A stretch of DNA of 64,000 nt, taken from positions 992,001-1,056,000 of the forward strand of contig NZ_CP009355.1 of the NCBI RefSeq assembly GCF_000772105.1. The letters are read 5' to 3'. The translations under genes and the position numbers were made by a program. The notes beneath the pieces are model-generated. The model was not told where the DNA came from, searched no databases, and saw nothing but the letters and a program-made list of their open reading frames with translations. Each line of letters starts with the position of its first letter. The stretch's first letter is position 1. Below, piece after piece: positions 54,431-62,169 of the stretch. The DNA is from Vibrio tubiashii ATCC 19109 (lineage in GTDB: Bacteria; Pseudomonadota; Gammaproteobacteria; Enterobacterales; Vibrionaceae).

Positions 54431-54898
54431 CTAAATAGCCCAGCGGAAGAATGGACGTTTACCTTCCATTCGTTCTATTTCTGCACCAAGCCTTGCGTAG
54501 AATTTATGTGCTTTGGTGTTGTATGGGCTCGCAGTCCATGAGATGTGAGACGCCAAGGCCTTTTCACCCTCAATTTTAAGAGAATGCATCAGAGCAGCGC
54601 CATATCCCTTTGAGCGAGAGTTTCCGACTATGAGCAAGTCATCAAGCCAAATTGACGGTTCACCGCTAAAAGACGAATAACGATAGTGAAATAGTGCAAA
54701 ACCCAACACTTCTTCATCAACTTCTAATAGCAAAGCATAAGCAAAGGGATGCTCACAAAATAACGTACGCTGAATCTTCTCAATGGTCGTTGAGATTTGC
54801 CCGTCAAACCCTTTCATGCTGCGGTCAAACTCAGCCTTAAGCGCAATGAGCTCAAGCAGTTTACCCGCATCTCCTTTTAATGCTTTCCTTACTTTCAC
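54431..54898 (-). CDS. GNAT family N-acetyltransferase, spermidine-acetyltransferase-like type
   Basis: 155 residues from GTG 54898, with GGAG seven bases upstream. Motifs VRKALKGDAGKLLELIALKAEFD, GFALFHYRYSSFSGEPSIWLDDLLI, SRSKGYGAALMHSLK and ISWTASPYNTKAHKFYARLGAE. The ...F.G.P.I.L.DL.V... segment followed by R..G.G..L resembles the thialysine/diamine acetyltransferase group (SSAT-like). A polyamine substrate is a guess. Confidence 0.85.
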   Translation of the reverse strand: MKVRKALKGDAGKLLELIALKAEFDRSMKGFDGQISTTIEKIQRTLFCEHPFAYALLLEVDEEVLGFALFHYRYSSFSGEPSIWLDDLLIVGNSRSKGYGAALMHSLKIEGEKALASHISWTASPYNTKAHKFYARLGAEIERMEGKRPFFRWAI

Positions 54899-54910
54899 AT
54901 TACTCTCCCA

Positions 54911-55249
54911 CTACAACACAATGCACATCAACAAACTGAATGCACCAGATAGAAACAGCAACATGCTAATGCCAACATCAAAATTTGACTGACTGTCATT
55001 AGCTTTAGGTTCATCGGCTATTGACGCTGCCATTCTAGTCGCTGTATTAGGACTATGTCTTAAATAAGGCTCTTTACCCGGCTTCGCAATGAGAAAGAGG
55101 CCACTCAGGCTCCATTGGATCAGCAGAGCATAGAAAAAGTAATCGCTGATAAAGTTCAGTTCGGGTACCGAAAACAGCAGCTCACTGACATGCAGTGCAA
55201 AAGAGACTAACCCATTAACCACGAGCACAAAGATTAAGATTCTTAGCAC
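54911..55249 (-). CDS. Hypothetical membrane protein, 112 residues
   Basis: GTG start at 55249 with AAGGAG at six bases. Three membrane segments: LRILIFVLVVNGLVSFAL, FFYALLIQWSLSGLFLIA and ISMLLFLSGAFSLLMCIV, with a polar loop (residues about 58-90) between the second and third. No family recognised. It is tightly spaced between GNAT (12 bases) and GST genes (11 bases), so co-transcribed. Confidence 0.75.
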   Translation of the reverse strand: MLRILIFVLVVNGLVSFALHVSELLFSVPELNFISDYFFYALLIQWSLSGLFLIAKPGKEPYLRHSPNTATRMAASIADEPKANDSQSNFDVGISMLLFLSGAFSLLMCIVL

Positions 55250-55260
55250 GTTCTCTCCTT

Positions 55261-55908
55261 CTATCGATATGATTCAAATGGCGTAAGGTCTATTTCTTCA
55301 ATTCTGCAAACATACCTGATGGTGGGGTTCGAGCACAAACGCTTTAAATATGCGGCTAGATAGTCAAAACTAAGTGGAGACTTTTCAATTGGCAAAGACC
55401 ACTCCGCTAACATGAATAAGAAATAGTCACACGCAGTTAGCCTATCGCCCAACAAGTACTCATTCTTTGCGAGCTGATCATTGATAATTGAAAGCGCGTC
55501 GGCAATTCTTTCGTCTTGAGCTTTAACAAGGTTTGGAATAGTCGATTCATCATTAGTATGACGATGCGGGTAATAACGAACCATAAGTTCAGCTTGCAGC
55601 GTATTGTTAAGAAATGCGAGCCACTGGAAAAACAGTGGTCGACTAGGATCGCCAATTGATGGCATGAGGCTTGAGTCCGGGTAAAGCTCGCAGATATGAA
55701 TACAGATAGCAGGACTTTCGAATATCGCTTGATCATTCACAACCAATGTCGGGATTCGCCCTGCAGGATTGAGTCGAAGATAATCCGCTGATTTTTGCGA
55801 GTTTGATTTTTTGTCGACTAACAATAGCTCATAGTCTGCATTTAAGTGATGAAGCAAAAAATGAGGCGCTAAACTCGCATTGTTTGGATAATAGTAGAGC
55901 TTGAACAA
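55261..55908 (-). CDS. Glutathione S-transferase family protein
   Basis: 215 residues from TTG 55908, the only start consistent with AAGGAG eight bases upstream. Thioredoxin-fold N-terminal domain MFKLYYYPNNASLAPHFLLHHLN, with PAGRIPTLVVNDQAIFESPAICIHICELYPD supplying the cis-Pro and the Glu-Ser pair that binds glutathione. The helical C-terminal domain ends with TACDYFLFMLAEW. Complete and normal in length. Detoxification role is by family only. Confidence 0.9.
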   Translation of the reverse strand: MFKLYYYPNNASLAPHFLLHHLNADYELLLVDKKSNSQKSADYLRLNPAGRIPTLVVNDQAIFESPAICIHICELYPDSSLMPSIGDPSRPLFFQWLAFLNNTLQAELMVRYYPHRHTNDESTIPNLVKAQDERIADALSIINDQLAKNEYLLGDRLTACDYFLFMLAEWSLPIEKSPLSFDYLAAYLKRLCSNPTIRYVCRIEEIDLTPFESYR

Positions 55909-55941
55909 AATAGACTCCTTGTCTCAGAATTAGCGCATTAA

Positions 55942-56568
55942 CTAGCGTTCATTGAGGGCGACTTTACTCGCCAGCCCGATAAGCAGAACGCCCGAGACTC
56001 CTTCAAGTGCACGAGAATATCGCTGAGAATTCGGGCGACTAAACACCCAACTACCCACTGATGCGTATAAAAGGTTACACAGTGTCGCTAATACGCTAAA
56101 CAATAAACCGAGCACTAACAATTGTAGCGACACTGAGCTGCTAGATGTTTCGATAAACTGAGGCAAAAATGAGAGGAAAAACAGCGCTACCTTCGGATTG
56201 AGAACACTAACGATCACCCCTTGTGAGAAAACATTTTTATCTTTTTCAATGTCAGTATTATTAATGATTTTACTTTCACCACGCCACATAGAGCGTATTG
56301 ACTGGATACCTAAATACACTAAGTAAGCCGCACCCAGCCATTTTACCGCACTAAAGGCAACCGCAGAGCTAAGAATAATTGCAGACAAGCCTAAACACGC
56401 TGCCAATGTGTGAATAAAGTAACCAACACCGAGTCCCAGTGCCGCCTTCAACCCATTTATCAACTTGCCCTTCATTGTATTCGATACAATGTAAATAACG
56501 TCAGGCCCGGGGATCATATTGATCGCAAGGCAAGCGACGACAAATAATAGTAGCGAATTTAAATCCAT
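55942..56568 (-). CDS. LysE/RhtB family amino acid exporter
   Basis: 208 residues, six membrane segments. The N-terminal signature NMIPGPDVIYIVSNTMKGKLINGLKAALGLGVGY is that of the LysE/RhtB family; later GAAYLVYLGIQSIRSM and NPKVALFFLSFLPQF. Strong ribosome-binding site GGAGGACAG. Exports an amino acid or analogue such as homoserine lactone or threonine, substrate unknown. Confidence 0.92.
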   Translation of the reverse strand: MDLNSLLLFVVACLAINMIPGPDVIYIVSNTMKGKLINGLKAALGLGVGYFIHTLAACLGLSAIILSSAVAFSAVKWLGAAYLVYLGIQSIRSMWRGESKIINNTDIEKDKNVFSQGVIVSVLNPKVALFFLSFLPQFIETSSSSVSLQLLVLGLLFSVLATLCNLLYASVGSWVFSRPNSQRYSRALEGVSGVLLIGLASKVALNER

Positions 56569-56595
56569 TTACTGTCCTCCATTCGTTTGTGATGC

Positions 56596-57003
56596 TTACT
56601 TAGGGAAACCTAACATTTGTTCTGCTTGTAAACCGGCTTTATGCCAGTTTGTCTGCTCAGAACAAAATATCTGCGCATCTAACTCTTTTGATGGTTCTTC
56701 ATTTAATGATCCAGCAGGAACAATTAAAAACTTCCCACTTTGGCTCAGATACGGCAAACCGGAACCACACTCGATGCAAAACACTTTCGAAAATGATCGA
56801 GTGGGATGGTCAAAACGTTTTATTTTGTCTTCCCCTTTCGTCCACTGGATATTCGAAGGAGAAGTAAATAAATTCGAAGCGTGAGCCGAACCGGTAAGCT
56901 TTCTACACTGTTCACAGTGACAAAAATAAAACTTACCAAAGTCATCCTTCACTTTAAAAGCAACACTTTCACAGCAGCAACCGCCGGTAATTTCTTTGTG
57001 CAT
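56596..57003 (-). CDS. GFA (glutathione-dependent formaldehyde-activating) family protein
   Basis: 135 residues from ATG 57003, preceded by GGAGGT. Zinc-ligand cysteines: GGCCCESVAF, CHCEQCRK and FCIECGSGLPYL, the Mss4-like/GFA fold pattern. The end has MLGFPK. Many family members have no proven formaldehyde role. Confidence 0.88.
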   Translation of the reverse strand: MHKEITGGCCCESVAFKVKDDFGKFYFCHCEQCRKLTGSAHASNLFTSPSNIQWTKGEDKIKRFDHPTRSFSKVFCIECGSGLPYLSQSGKFLIVPAGSLNEEPSKELDAQIFCSEQTNWHKAGLQAEQMLGFPK

Positions 57004-57205
57004 ACCACACCTCCATGTTTGGCTTTCACTCAATCGCTTATGTCGTCAGACTATTTTAAATACCATGTTATTCACTAAGTTGATTAGAAACAACCACTAC
57101 TGACGCGAAGCCAAATTTCTATAGGTTGGCCATTGGTTAAAGCAATTGCAACGCCGTTACTTGATTGATCTACATTTTAATCTCGCATAATTGGTAATCT
57201 ACTTG

Positions 57206-57715
57206 TTAGGTTAACCTGACAACGACAGAACCTGCTATGTAATCATGTATAGCTCGTCTTTTCTCGTTAAATAGCATAGAAATAGTCTCTAAAAGAACCC
57301 AACCCAACATCACTAGGCCGATAAACATAAACAATAGGCCTTGTTCCAAACTCTCATAAGTCTGCCCGTAAAACGCGATTTGAGCGTAAGCGTATATCGT
57401 AACTGGAAACAAGATAATTGGGACAATATCACGTAGGCACGATTGCTTAATGGTTAAATTACGGCTTTCAGATACATCTAGCACTTTCACCTTGGCCACC
57501 ATTTTACCTATGGTTTGGCCATATTTTGCATGCATAAGGACATAGTATGTAATGCCTAAAATCGAACTACCAACTCCCCATACGAAAATGCCTCCTGAGC
57601 CAACCACTCCAGAGAGCACATAGTCATCAATCCATTGCAATGGTAAGAAAACTAGCCCATCAATAAAAATAGCGAATAAACGCCGCCAAAAGTTTGAATA
57701 TTTACTGGTATACAC
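57206..57715 (-). CDS. RDD family membrane protein
   Basis: 169 residues from GTG 57715, with AGGAG five bases upstream. Starts SNFWRRLFAIFIDGLVFLPLQWIDD: the Arg and Asp of the RDD motif (RR...D) lie in the first membrane segment. Then YGQTIGKMVAKVKVLD, the conserved loop, and WVLLETISMLFNEKRRAIHDYIAGSVVV. Three membrane segments. Function unknown; some relatives move Na+ or protect against stress. Confidence 0.88.
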   Translation of the reverse strand: MYTSKYSNFWRRLFAIFIDGLVFLPLQWIDDYVLSGVVGSGGIFVWGVGSSILGITYYVLMHAKYGQTIGKMVAKVKVLDVSESRNLTIKQSCLRDIVPIILFPVTIYAYAQIAFYGQTYESLEQGLLFMFIGLVMLGWVLLETISMLFNEKRRAIHDYIAGSVVVRLT

Positions 57716-57969
57716 AATTACTCCTTAAAGATCAGCCTGTTGTTTGAGGCTAGAATGTACACCAGTTAAAAAAGACCTAAGTATAGTAAAGAGTGATTTG
57801 CGAAGCAGAATATAAATACAAATGCATACTACTGTAAACTCATTGCGAGCGAGACAATCAAACTCCGCGTTTAGGCGCGCAGCAGTATCAATCTAATTTA
57901 AATGCTTCACCGCTGATTCTAATATGAAGTAGAAGTACTACTGATAGGAACCGAGTCTTGAACACATTA

Positions 57970-58416
57970 CTATGTGCGAATTAGCGACATAGGGACAAAG
58001 CGAATTCCATTCACCTCACCTTCACCCCCACTAACTGTAAAACCATTATGGCGGTAGAAACCCATCGCATTTATCGAAGAGCGCAGCGATATCTCGTTAG
58101 ATTCGGTTGAAGCCAGTAAATGATTGAGCATATCTCGACCCAAACCAGAGCCTTGCGCTTGCTTGGATACAAAAAGGTGGGTCACGTAGTTTCCATCACG
58201 CAAAGCCGCGAAACCGAGCAACTTGCCATCATATACAGCTTTAATCGCTAAGAAGTTTTCACCACCAAACACGGTATGTAAATCTGGAATGACTCGTTCG
58301 ATAAACTGTTTTTTACCTTGTTCGCTAAACAAAGGAAGAATGTCTATAGCCGACACTTCTGAAACAAGGCTTAACACCCTATCTAAATCATCACTTGATG
58401 CTTTCCGAATATGCAC
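57970..58416 (-). CDS. GNAT family N-acetyltransferase
   Basis: 148 residues from GTG 58416, with GGAGG four bases upstream. Reads VHIRKASSDDLDRVLSLVSEV. Core: YVTHLFVSKQAQGSGLGRDMLNHLL (Q-G-x-G-L-G-R) and LRSSINAMGFYRHNGFTVSGG. Similar in layout to YjdJ/PhnO-like GNATs. It lies just after an attC-like site, so it may be a gene cassette. Confidence 0.86.
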   Translation of the reverse strand: MHIRKASSDDLDRVLSLVSEVSAIDILPLFSEQGKKQFIERVIPDLHTVFGGENFLAIKAVYDGKLLGFAALRDGNYVTHLFVSKQAQGSGLGRDMLNHLLASTESNEISLRSSINAMGFYRHNGFTVSGGEGEVNGIRFVPMSLIRT

Positions 58417-58436
58417 AATCCCTCCAATCACTTAAA

Positions 58437-58503
58437 CTAACTAACGTAAACACTGTACCAGACCAAAAGTATAACTACCGAGTGTTAACCGTCTATCTTA
58501 AGT
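58437..58503 (-). repeat. attC-like site (degenerate)
   Basis: On the minus strand CTTAAGATAGACGG...GGTAGTTATACTTTTGG...AGTGTTTACGTTAGTT keeps the order of a Vibrio attC (leading TTAAGA, CT-GG-ACTTTTG centre, AGTGTTTA, terminal GTTAG), but most positions are altered. It lies between the Nudix and GNAT genes. Confidence 0.45.
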
Positions 58504-58509
58504 AGATGC

Positions 58510-58908
58510 TCAGAACTTAAGGTGAGGAGCTAGCCTCGTAAGTTCATTTAAGGCTATTTCGTCAGCAGCGATTTCAACTACTGCTGATTCTAAACTACAC
58601 CACTCAATGCCTTCGGCCTCATAAGGCCGAATTTCACCATCCCAGCCACTGATAATAAAGTAGTGGATTAACTGCAACTCTTCCGTTGGGTGATAGAGCG
58701 AGCACAAATACTGATAGGTAGTTGGCTTAACATTCAATTCTTCCTTAACTTCACGCAGCAAAGCTTGAACTGAAGTTTCCCCTCTTTCTATATGTCCTCC
58801 GGGAATAGTGATTAACCCAGGATCGGTTTTCTTGTGCTCACTTCGTTTCTCCAAGAGTACTTTTGAACCATTAAGCATAATGAAAGAGACACATTCATGG
58901 GCTTTCAA
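58510..58908 (-). CDS. Nudix hydrolase
   Basis: 132 residues from TTG 58908 with AAGGG upstream; no ATG is available. Nudix box GGHIERGETSVQALLREVKEELNV fits G-x5-E-x7-R-E-U-x-E-E, with Asn in place of the last Gly. Preceded by FIMLNGSKVLLEKRSEHKKTDPGLITIP, and closed by EAEGIEWCSLES. Likely hydrolyses a nucleoside diphosphate derivative; substrate unknown. Flanked by attC-like sites on both sides, so an integron cassette. Confidence 0.85.
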   Translation of the reverse strand: MKAHECVSFIMLNGSKVLLEKRSEHKKTDPGLITIPGGHIERGETSVQALLREVKEELNVKPTTYQYLCSLYHPTEELQLIHYFIISGWDGEIRPYEAEGIEWCSLESAVVEIAADEIALNELTRLAPHLKF

Positions 58909-58924
58909 TTTGGATATTCCCTTT

Positions 58925-59057
58925 AAGTTCTATGTCACAGTAAGTGGGCTGCTACGTGACAGTTCAACAAAACCAATACACCTTAAACACTAAAACAGAC
59001 TCAAAATGCCAAGCATAGCGAATTTACTTCAAACAGTTTGCAATACGTAGTTTGTTA
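58925..59057 (-). repeat. attC site
   Basis: Minus strand: TAACAAACTACG at the start overlaps the stop of the NIPSNAP-like gene; then CTATGCTTGGCATTTTGAG and TTTTAGTGTTTAAGG, the classic Vibrio attC centre. The terminal core near 58925 is degenerate (GAACTTA in place of GTTRRRY). Confidence 0.65.
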
Positions 59058-59360
59058 GCTCAGTACTGGTCTAAAAAAGCTACGTTCATAACTGACAATA
59101 CAGTCAACCCTCTCTGCAAACTCAAATGCCTTAATGCATTCCGGGTCTTCTAAAGACTTATTTCGGTATTCTTCATAAGTGGACAAACTTTGGAACGTAA
59201 ATAGAGCTAGAGCAATATTGTTCGCACCTTCAGATGGCAGAAAGTAGCCATTATGTTGGCCTCCGAACCTTTCAACCAATGGGATCCACATTTTCGCGTA
59301 TTCTTCGAACTCTTTAACCTTTTTAGGGTCAATTACATACTTTACATAGCAAGTAATCAT
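59055..59360 (-). CDS. NIPSNAP-like dimeric alpha-beta barrel protein
   Basis: 101 residues from ATG 59360, with AAGGAG at nine bases; the longer frame is not supported. MITCYVKYVIDPKKVKEFEEYAKM, PLVERFGGQHNGYFLPSEG, YEEYRNKSLEDPECIKAF and RSFFRPVL form the ferredoxin-like NIPSNAP pattern. Function unknown. The stop codon lies inside the following attC, a normal cassette layout. Confidence 0.85.
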   Translation of the reverse strand: MITCYVKYVIDPKKVKEFEEYAKMWIPLVERFGGQHNGYFLPSEGANNIALALFTFQSLSTYEEYRNKSLEDPECIKAFEFAERVDCIVSYERSFFRPVLS

Positions 59361-59544
59361 AAACACCAACTCCTTCTTATTATGTGATTTGTTGCTCTCT
59401 GCGCATGCCACGTTAAACGTTTATTAGATTTAATCCAATAGTCCCATAAGAATTATCACATAGCCATTGTGAAAAGCATGAATTAAGAAGGCGACCTTTG
59501 CGCCTTCAAATGTCGAGATCCTCTGCCACACTTGAAAGCCAATA

Positions 59545-59640
59545 CACCTAAAACACTAAAACCGCTTCATCGCAAAAATACAGAGCAGTACGAAACTGCT
59601 CTAAACGCTTTGTGATGCTGGTGCGCTAAAGGTACAATCG
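59545..59640 (-). repeat. attC-like site (degenerate, with extra hairpin)
   Basis: Minus strand: CACAAAGCGTTT, then AGAGCAG and CTGCTCT (a 7-bp hairpin with TTTCGTA loop), then TTTTTGCGATGAAGCGG and TTTTAGTGTTTTAGGTG. The last part matches the attC at 58925-59057, including GGTGTATTGG. Boundaries are approximate. Confidence 0.45.
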
Positions 59641-59667
59641 CACGCTAGCCAATACGGACACGCAATA

Positions 59668-60060
59668 ATGCTATTTAATAACGATATCGACGAAATGATC
59701 AGCTATTTAGAACGTTTCTGTAAAAAGCCGCATATAAAAGCACTTGATGACGTTTCTGATGAGCAGATTAACTTGCTGCTCGACTTCTTAGCACTGGCCC
59801 ACAAGTTGAAATGCGATGTTTACGCGACAAGAAACCTAAGCTGTTCACACTTTATCGGTCTTGGCACCTTCGCTTTAACACAAGATCGAGCTCCTCAAGG
59901 AAACCTGTTTCTGAAAGTTGAGCAAAACCAGATCTACCTGACATTCGAACTCGATAACTGCAATGAAGATAACCTGTTAACACCAATTCGAGTGATTGAC
60001 GCCCTAACCTATCTTGCTGAAAACACGGGCCACGCACTGCTACCTGAAGATTATTGTTAG
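59668..60060 (+). CDS. Hypothetical cassette protein, 130 residues, opposite orientation
   Basis: Unrecognised soluble acidic protein: DIDEMISYLERFCKKPHIK, QINLLLDFLALAHKLKCD, FIGLGTFALTQDRAPQGNLFLKVEQNQIYLTFELD. A helical N-terminal half and a beta C-terminal half. No signal or membrane segment. Unusual for the array: it is on the plus strand while its neighbours are on the minus strand. Its stop abuts the attC at 60056-60170. It would need its own promoter. Confidence 0.7.
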   Translation: MLFNNDIDEMISYLERFCKKPHIKALDDVSDEQINLLLDFLALAHKLKCDVYATRNLSCSHFIGLGTFALTQDRAPQGNLFLKVEQNQIYLTFELDNCNEDNLLTPIRVIDALTYLAENTGHALLPEDYC

Positions 60061-60170
60061 AGCGCCCTGCTAAACAGCTAGCTATGAATATCTCGACACT
60101 TAACTAACACCGTAAACTGCGTCCAATCGAACAACCATAAGTGCCGAGCATTAGAAGTCCGATTTATTGC
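60056..60170 (-). repeat. attC-like site
   Basis: Minus strand: CAATAAATCGGACTT, AATGCTCGGCACTTATGG, AGTTTACGGTGTTAGTTAAGTGTCGAG, ending CAGGGCGCTCTAACA. The GCTCGGCACTT/AAGTGTCGAG arms and the GGGCG near the end fit a VCR-like attC. The terminal GTTA core is altered. Confidence 0.55.
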
Positions 60171-60173
60171 AAA

Positions 60174-60707
60174 TCACAATAATCCTATTTTCGAATATAC
60201 GGCTGTGCTACTTAACTGGCCTGACGGCAGCCTTCGATCATTGCGCAATGTGCCCTCAAAAGTATACCCACATCGCTCTGCAACTGCTCGACTCTTTACA
60301 TTTTCCTCTGCGGCCTTAATTTCCAATCTATTAGCTTTGAGTTCTAAAAATGCGTAATTTTCGAGTACTTTAACCGCTTCCACGATAAAACCATGCCCTA
60401 CACACGAGCTACGTAACCAATATCCAATTTCAAAATAAGGAACGTCTTTGTCTCGAATGATTAGACCAATTGCACCTACGAAGTTGTTGGTATTTTTATC
60501 TAAGATTGAATAACGCAGTTCACCTTCAAAGTTTTCAAAGTTACTAATCGCTTGCTTTGTATTCTCTATTGATTCAGATTCAGTCAAAGCATATTTAACC
60601 CAAGGTAAATACTCTCCGAGTTCATTTTGACTTTCTACTATTGCTTCTAGCATTAAAGGCTGTAGCTCCATTGAAGGGGGAACTAACCTTAATCTCTCTG
60701 TTTCCAT
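60174..60707 (-). CDS. GNAT acetyltransferase, RimJ/RimL type
   Basis: 177 residues: METERLRLVPPSMELQPLMLEAI, NFVGAIGLIIRDKDVPYFEIGYWLRSSCVGHGFIVEAVKVLENYAF, and NRLEIKAAEENVKSRAVAERCGYTFEG. The E-T-x-R-L-x-L-x-P start, IGYW and N..S.A..E..G(Y/F) end mark the RimJ/RimL group. The usual Q/R-G-x-G acetyl-CoA loop is SCVGHGFI here. May acetylate ribosomal or other amines; unproved. Confidence 0.88.
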   Translation of the reverse strand: METERLRLVPPSMELQPLMLEAIVESQNELGEYLPWVKYALTESESIENTKQAISNFENFEGELRYSILDKNTNNFVGAIGLIIRDKDVPYFEIGYWLRSSCVGHGFIVEAVKVLENYAFLELKANRLEIKAAEENVKSRAVAERCGYTFEGTLRNDRRLPSGQLSSTAVYSKIGLL

Positions 60708-60776
60708 ATATACCTACATCCGATAAGAGCTTAAACACCGTATTAAGTTGCACAACATTAACACGTAATATAACCA

Positions 60777-60919
60777 TGCTAACGACGCCTTGTGTGCAAC
60801 AAACGCTTGCTATACTTGAGCGAAGCGGAATCAAAGCTCCCACATGCCGCTTTAAACACTAAACGCACCACATAGTAAAGCGCCATGCGTTGTGAATTAC
60901 TGCCAAACAGTTTGTTGTG
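60777..60919 (-). repeat. attC site (VCR-like)
   Basis: Minus strand: CACAACAAACTG, AATTCACAACGCATGGCGC, GCGTTTAGTGTTTAAAG, GCAAGCGTTTGTTGCACAC, ending GTCGTTAGCA. The length (about 143) and layout resemble V. cholerae repeats. The terminal core GTTAGCA is near GTTRRRY. Confidence 0.75.
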
Positions 60920-60928
60920 TGAATTTTT

Positions 60929-61333
60929 CTACGCGCCTAAAAGAGGAAAATGTTTTCGCTGCTGATAAGTTAAAGCTAACTCTAAACAGGACTTGATTGC
61001 TGTTTCTGGTATCGGCTTCGACAAGGATAGAATTATCGCTCTGTTTCCCTGAAATACCAGTTCTTCGCCATACAATTCCCTGAATGTATCGACGAGCTTT
61101 GTTTGGCAATTAAAGAACAGGTAATAATTGTTAGGAGATTTGAGTTTCCAGTCCATTCTTAGCGGACTGCCTGTTTTTACACTGTAGCTTGGCTCACCCC
61201 ATTTAAGAGTTTCATCGACTTCACCAAGATCCAACTCAGATGCAATTTGAAAGACTAAATTTCGTAGCTCCGTTAACCTAACACGAGCATTCTCTGGGTA
61301 TTCATCAAAGCGCTCTTTGACTGCATTGTTCAT
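60929..61333 (-). CDS. DUF1801/YdhG-type protein
   Basis: 134 residues: MNNAVKERFDEYPENARVRL, TLKWGEPSYSVKTGSPLRMDW, NYYLFFNCQTKLVDTFRELYG, LSKPIPETAIKSCLELALTYQQRK. The ELKWG.P.Y pattern is that of DUF1801 (YdhG-like, frataxin/YjbR-like folds). Function unknown. AGGAGG before the ATG overlaps the terminal part of the preceding attC, a usual cassette feature. Confidence 0.8.
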   Translation of the reverse strand: MNNAVKERFDEYPENARVRLTELRNLVFQIASELDLGEVDETLKWGEPSYSVKTGSPLRMDWKLKSPNNYYLFFNCQTKLVDTFRELYGEELVFQGNRAIILSLSKPIPETAIKSCLELALTYQQRKHFPLLGA

Positions 61334-61341
61334 TGGAGCCT

Positions 61342-61471
61342 CCTAATCGCATATCGCTAAATGAAGTAGTGAGCGATGCTACCACTTACCCAAAGAATAG
61401 TGCCTTAAACACTAAAGCCGATTCAAACCAAAAGTGCGAGCGTTATAAATCACTCTTAATTGCTTTGCTAG
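61342..61471 (-). repeat. attC site (VCR-like)
   Basis: Minus strand: CTAGCAAAGCAATTAAGAG, TTATAACGCTCGCACTTTTGG, GGCTTTAGTGTTTAAGGCA, ending ATGCGATTAGGAGG. It has the right order and length; the terminal core is GATTAGG instead of GTTAGG. Confidence 0.7.
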
Positions 61472-61481
61472 AAGGCGAATT

Positions 61482-62021
61482 CTAACGAACTAGGCTTAAC
61501 ACCTGCTTAAATTCAGCACTCCTACAGTCTTTTACCAGCTCGTAGAGACACATTTCTAACCCCGAAATTTCTACGCCACTTTCCTTTAGACGCTCAATAC
61601 CAAGTTGAGCATTTGATAACGTTCGAGAGGAAACACAATCATTAACCAGTTCCACATTGAAACCTAATTCAACCAATCCTTTTGCCGTCTGGTACACACA
61701 AATATGCGCCTCAATGCCACACACCAACCAAGTATCTACACCCATTTCTTTGATCGTAGCCAGAAAGTCGGGGGACTCACAAGCATTGAAGGTAAACTTT
61801 GTTATTGGGCTAACGTCACCAAGGTGAACTCTTAATTCCTCTACTGTCTTACCCAACTTCTCAGGGTTCTGCTCAAGCAAAACTATCGGCAAACCCAGAG
61901 CCCTAGCCCCGACAATCAACTTCGAGCAGTTAGAAATGAGCGTTTCACTATCATAGACTAAGCGTGCAAGCTTACCCTGCACATCAACGACGATAAGCCC
62001 TGTTTTATCTCGTGACAACAT
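61482..62021 (-). CDS. Isochorismatase-family cysteine hydrolase
   Basis: 179 residues: TGLIVVDVQGKLARL (catalytic Asp in VVDVQ), ITKFTFNACES (Lys near 74), WLVCGIEAHICVYQTAKGLVELG (nucleophile Cys near 117 in EAHICVYQT). All three of the Asp-Lys-Cys triad are present. YcaC-like hydrolases of this type act on amides or unknown substrates. AAGGATGG precedes the ATG. Cassette gene between two attC sites. Confidence 0.9.
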   Translation of the reverse strand: MLSRDKTGLIVVDVQGKLARLVYDSETLISNCSKLIVGARALGLPIVLLEQNPEKLGKTVEELRVHLGDVSPITKFTFNACESPDFLATIKEMGVDTWLVCGIEAHICVYQTAKGLVELGFNVELVNDCVSSRTLSNAQLGIERLKESGVEISGLEMCLYELVKDCRSAEFKQVLSLVR

Positions 62022-62047
62022 TTTACCATCCTTAGTTTAATGGGGCC

Positions 62048-62169
62048 TTATAACGCTGCGTTAAGGAGTGATTAACGCAATACCACAGCCGCCGTGTACC
62101 ACCTTAAACACTAAATACAACGCATAGTGAAAATGCCACGCGTTGTGACTCCCTCTTTAAAGGTTATGG
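62048..62169 (-). repeat. attC site (VCR-like)
   Basis: Minus strand: CCATAACCTTTAAAGAGGG, AGTCACAACGCGTGGCATTTT, TATTTAGTGTTTAAGG, ending CAGCGTTATAAGG. The GNAT gene stop codon (TAA of CCATAAC) lies within it. Confidence 0.85.

Noticed and set aside
57716..57969. Possible attC between RDD and GNAT genes (AGTACTTCTACTTCATATTAG and neighbours on the minus strand)
   Set aside because: Fragments resemble an attC centre but neither terminal core nor paired arms can be found.
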